From an uncultured Spirochaetaceae bacterium (GTDB lineage: Bacteria; Spirochaetota; Spirochaetia; Sphaerochaetales; Sphaerochaetaceae): a DNA stretch of 6,231 nucleotides. The translations under genes and the position numbers were made by a program. The notes beneath the pieces are model-generated. The model made no database searches. It was not told the origin of the DNA and was given only the letters and a program-made list of their open reading frames with translations. Each line of letters begins with the position of its first letter. Within the stretch, counting starts at the first letter, position 1. Shown here piece by piece: positions 5,407 through 6,231 of the stretch. The stretch lies in assembly GCA_946410375.1 (NCBI GenBank), contig CAMKAB010000054.1, positions 1-6,231 on the forward strand. Reading direction: 5' to 3'.

Positions 5407-6231
5407 AAAGGTTGTTAGCGGTACTTATTTTGTTGTTGTTTGTTTTCTCATCCGTTTTTGCAGGCGGAAAGGGAGGATCGGGAGAATCCCGTCCGAAAGT
5501 AGCGGTTGTGCTTGCGGGCGGAGGAGCTAAGGGAATTACCCATATCGCTCTGCTGGAAGAGCTGGAAAGACTGGGAATACCTGTAGACTGCGTTCTCGGA
5601 ACGAGTATCGGCGCGTTAATCGGAGGATTGTACGGGGCGGGCTATACTCCGGAAGAGATAAAAAAAATAGTGCGGGAAAACAACCTTATGGAGCTTTTCA
5701 CCGAGGTTGAAACTTCGGGCTATAAGGAACTGAAAGAGCCGTTCAATTACCACGGTCAGGGACTCTCGATCTCCGTTGAGAACGGAATTGCGGGAATTAA
5801 CGGTTTGATTGACGACTACAAGATAATGAATTTTTTTTACAGCTATTTGGGCAACGTTCCGGATGATATCTCGTTTGATGACCTTCCTGTGAGATTCAGA
5901 TGCGTTGCGATGGATGCGATAAACGGAAAAGCGAAGATTTTCGAGGAAGGATCTCTCGTGGACGCAATGAGAGCGAGCATGAGCATTCCGTTTGTTTTTT
6001 CTCCGAAAAAGATAGGAGACTCCCTCTACTTCGACGGCGGAATGGTTGATAATATGCCGATAAACCTTGCTCGCGATATGGGCTACGATATTGTGATTGC
6101 GCAGAATGTGAGCGGAAAAATCGTGGTGACGGCAAATACGTACAAGACGCTCACAGGTGTTTTTTCCGGGCTTACGCGCTTGATTATAGATAATACGATG
6201 ACACCTCAGCTTAAAAACGCCGATATCGTTC
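5403..6231 (+). CDS. Secreted patatin-like phospholipase, truncated by the right window edge
   Basis: This reading frame starts with the ATG that overlaps the fmt stop and stays open to the end of the window (276 complete codons, no stop), so the C-terminus is missing. Residues 1-20 are a clear Sec signal peptide: KR, a leucine- and valine-rich core, then SSVFA followed by GG, with probable signal peptidase I cleavage. The patatin domain begins near 32. It has the oxyanion-hole glycine loop AGGGAKG at 38-44, the nucleophile elbow GTSIG with S68, the ASMSIPFVFSP block at 191-201 and the dyad aspartate D211 in DGGMVDN. Proteins of this class hydrolyse acyl esters of phospholipids. Patatins with a signal peptide often continue into POTRA and Omp85-type barrel segments (PlpD or type Vd secretion), but that part would lie beyond the window. 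AAAGGA at 5385-5390 is 12 bases from the ATG, so translation probably depends on coupling to fmt. Substrate and final location are unknown. Confidence 0.93.
   Translation, partial: MKRLLAVLILLLFVFSSVFAGGKGGSGESRPKVAVVLAGGGAKGITHIALLEELERLGIPVDCVLGTSIGALIGGLYGAGYTPEEIKKIVRENNLMELFTEVETSGYKELKEPFNYHGQGLSISVENGIAGINGLIDDYKIMNFFYSYLGNVPDDISFDDLPVRFRCVAMDAINGKAKIFEEGSLVDAMRASMSIPFVFSPKKIGDSLYFDGGMVDNMPINLARDMGYDIVIAQNVSGKIVVTANTYKTLTGVFSGLTRLIIDNTMTPQLKNADIV

Overview
This 6.2 kb window is densely coding. All supported genes lie on the + strand: five complete genes and one truncated by the right edge. In order they are tRNA pseudouridine synthase A (truA), a family-4-like uracil-DNA glycosylase homologue, the replication-restart helicase PriA, peptide deformylase (def), methionyl-tRNA formyltransferase (fmt) and a secreted patatin-like phospholipase. 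No RNA genes, insertion sequences, CRISPR arrays or attachment sites were recognised. No stretch over about 100 bases lacks a gene.

The organism looks like a didermic bacterium of moderate GC content. A spirochaete of the Treponema type is my best guess, from the general look of the proteins, the compact PriA and the signal-peptide-bearing patatin. This is an impression and not a proof, because no phylogenetic marker was compared.

The layout suggests two tight transcriptional blocks. Block 1 is truA (95-946), a 71-base gap, then the glycosylase homologue, whose TGA overlaps the ATG of priA (ATGA). Block 2 follows a 101-base gap that may hold a promoter. It is def, then fmt two bases downstream with a strong Shine-Dalgarno inside the end of def, then the patatin gene, whose ATG overlaps the fmt stop (ATGA). 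def and fmt form the classic N-formylmethionine cycle: Fmt formylates initiator Met-tRNA and Def removes the formyl group from nascent proteins. PriA and the glycosylase homologue are a replication-restart and DNA-repair pair and look translationally coupled.

The region is mostly housekeeping, and I see no clear sign of an undescribed defence or mobile system. The points most worth a second look are: the glycosylase homologue, which keeps its Fe-S cysteines and distal histidine but has lost the canonical GE(A/G)PG motif and carries about 90 extra N-terminal residues; a PriA that appears to lack the winged-helix domain; a possible leaderless def promoter with a T8 tract in its spacer; and the secreted patatin, which may continue into an outer-membrane barrel beyond the window.
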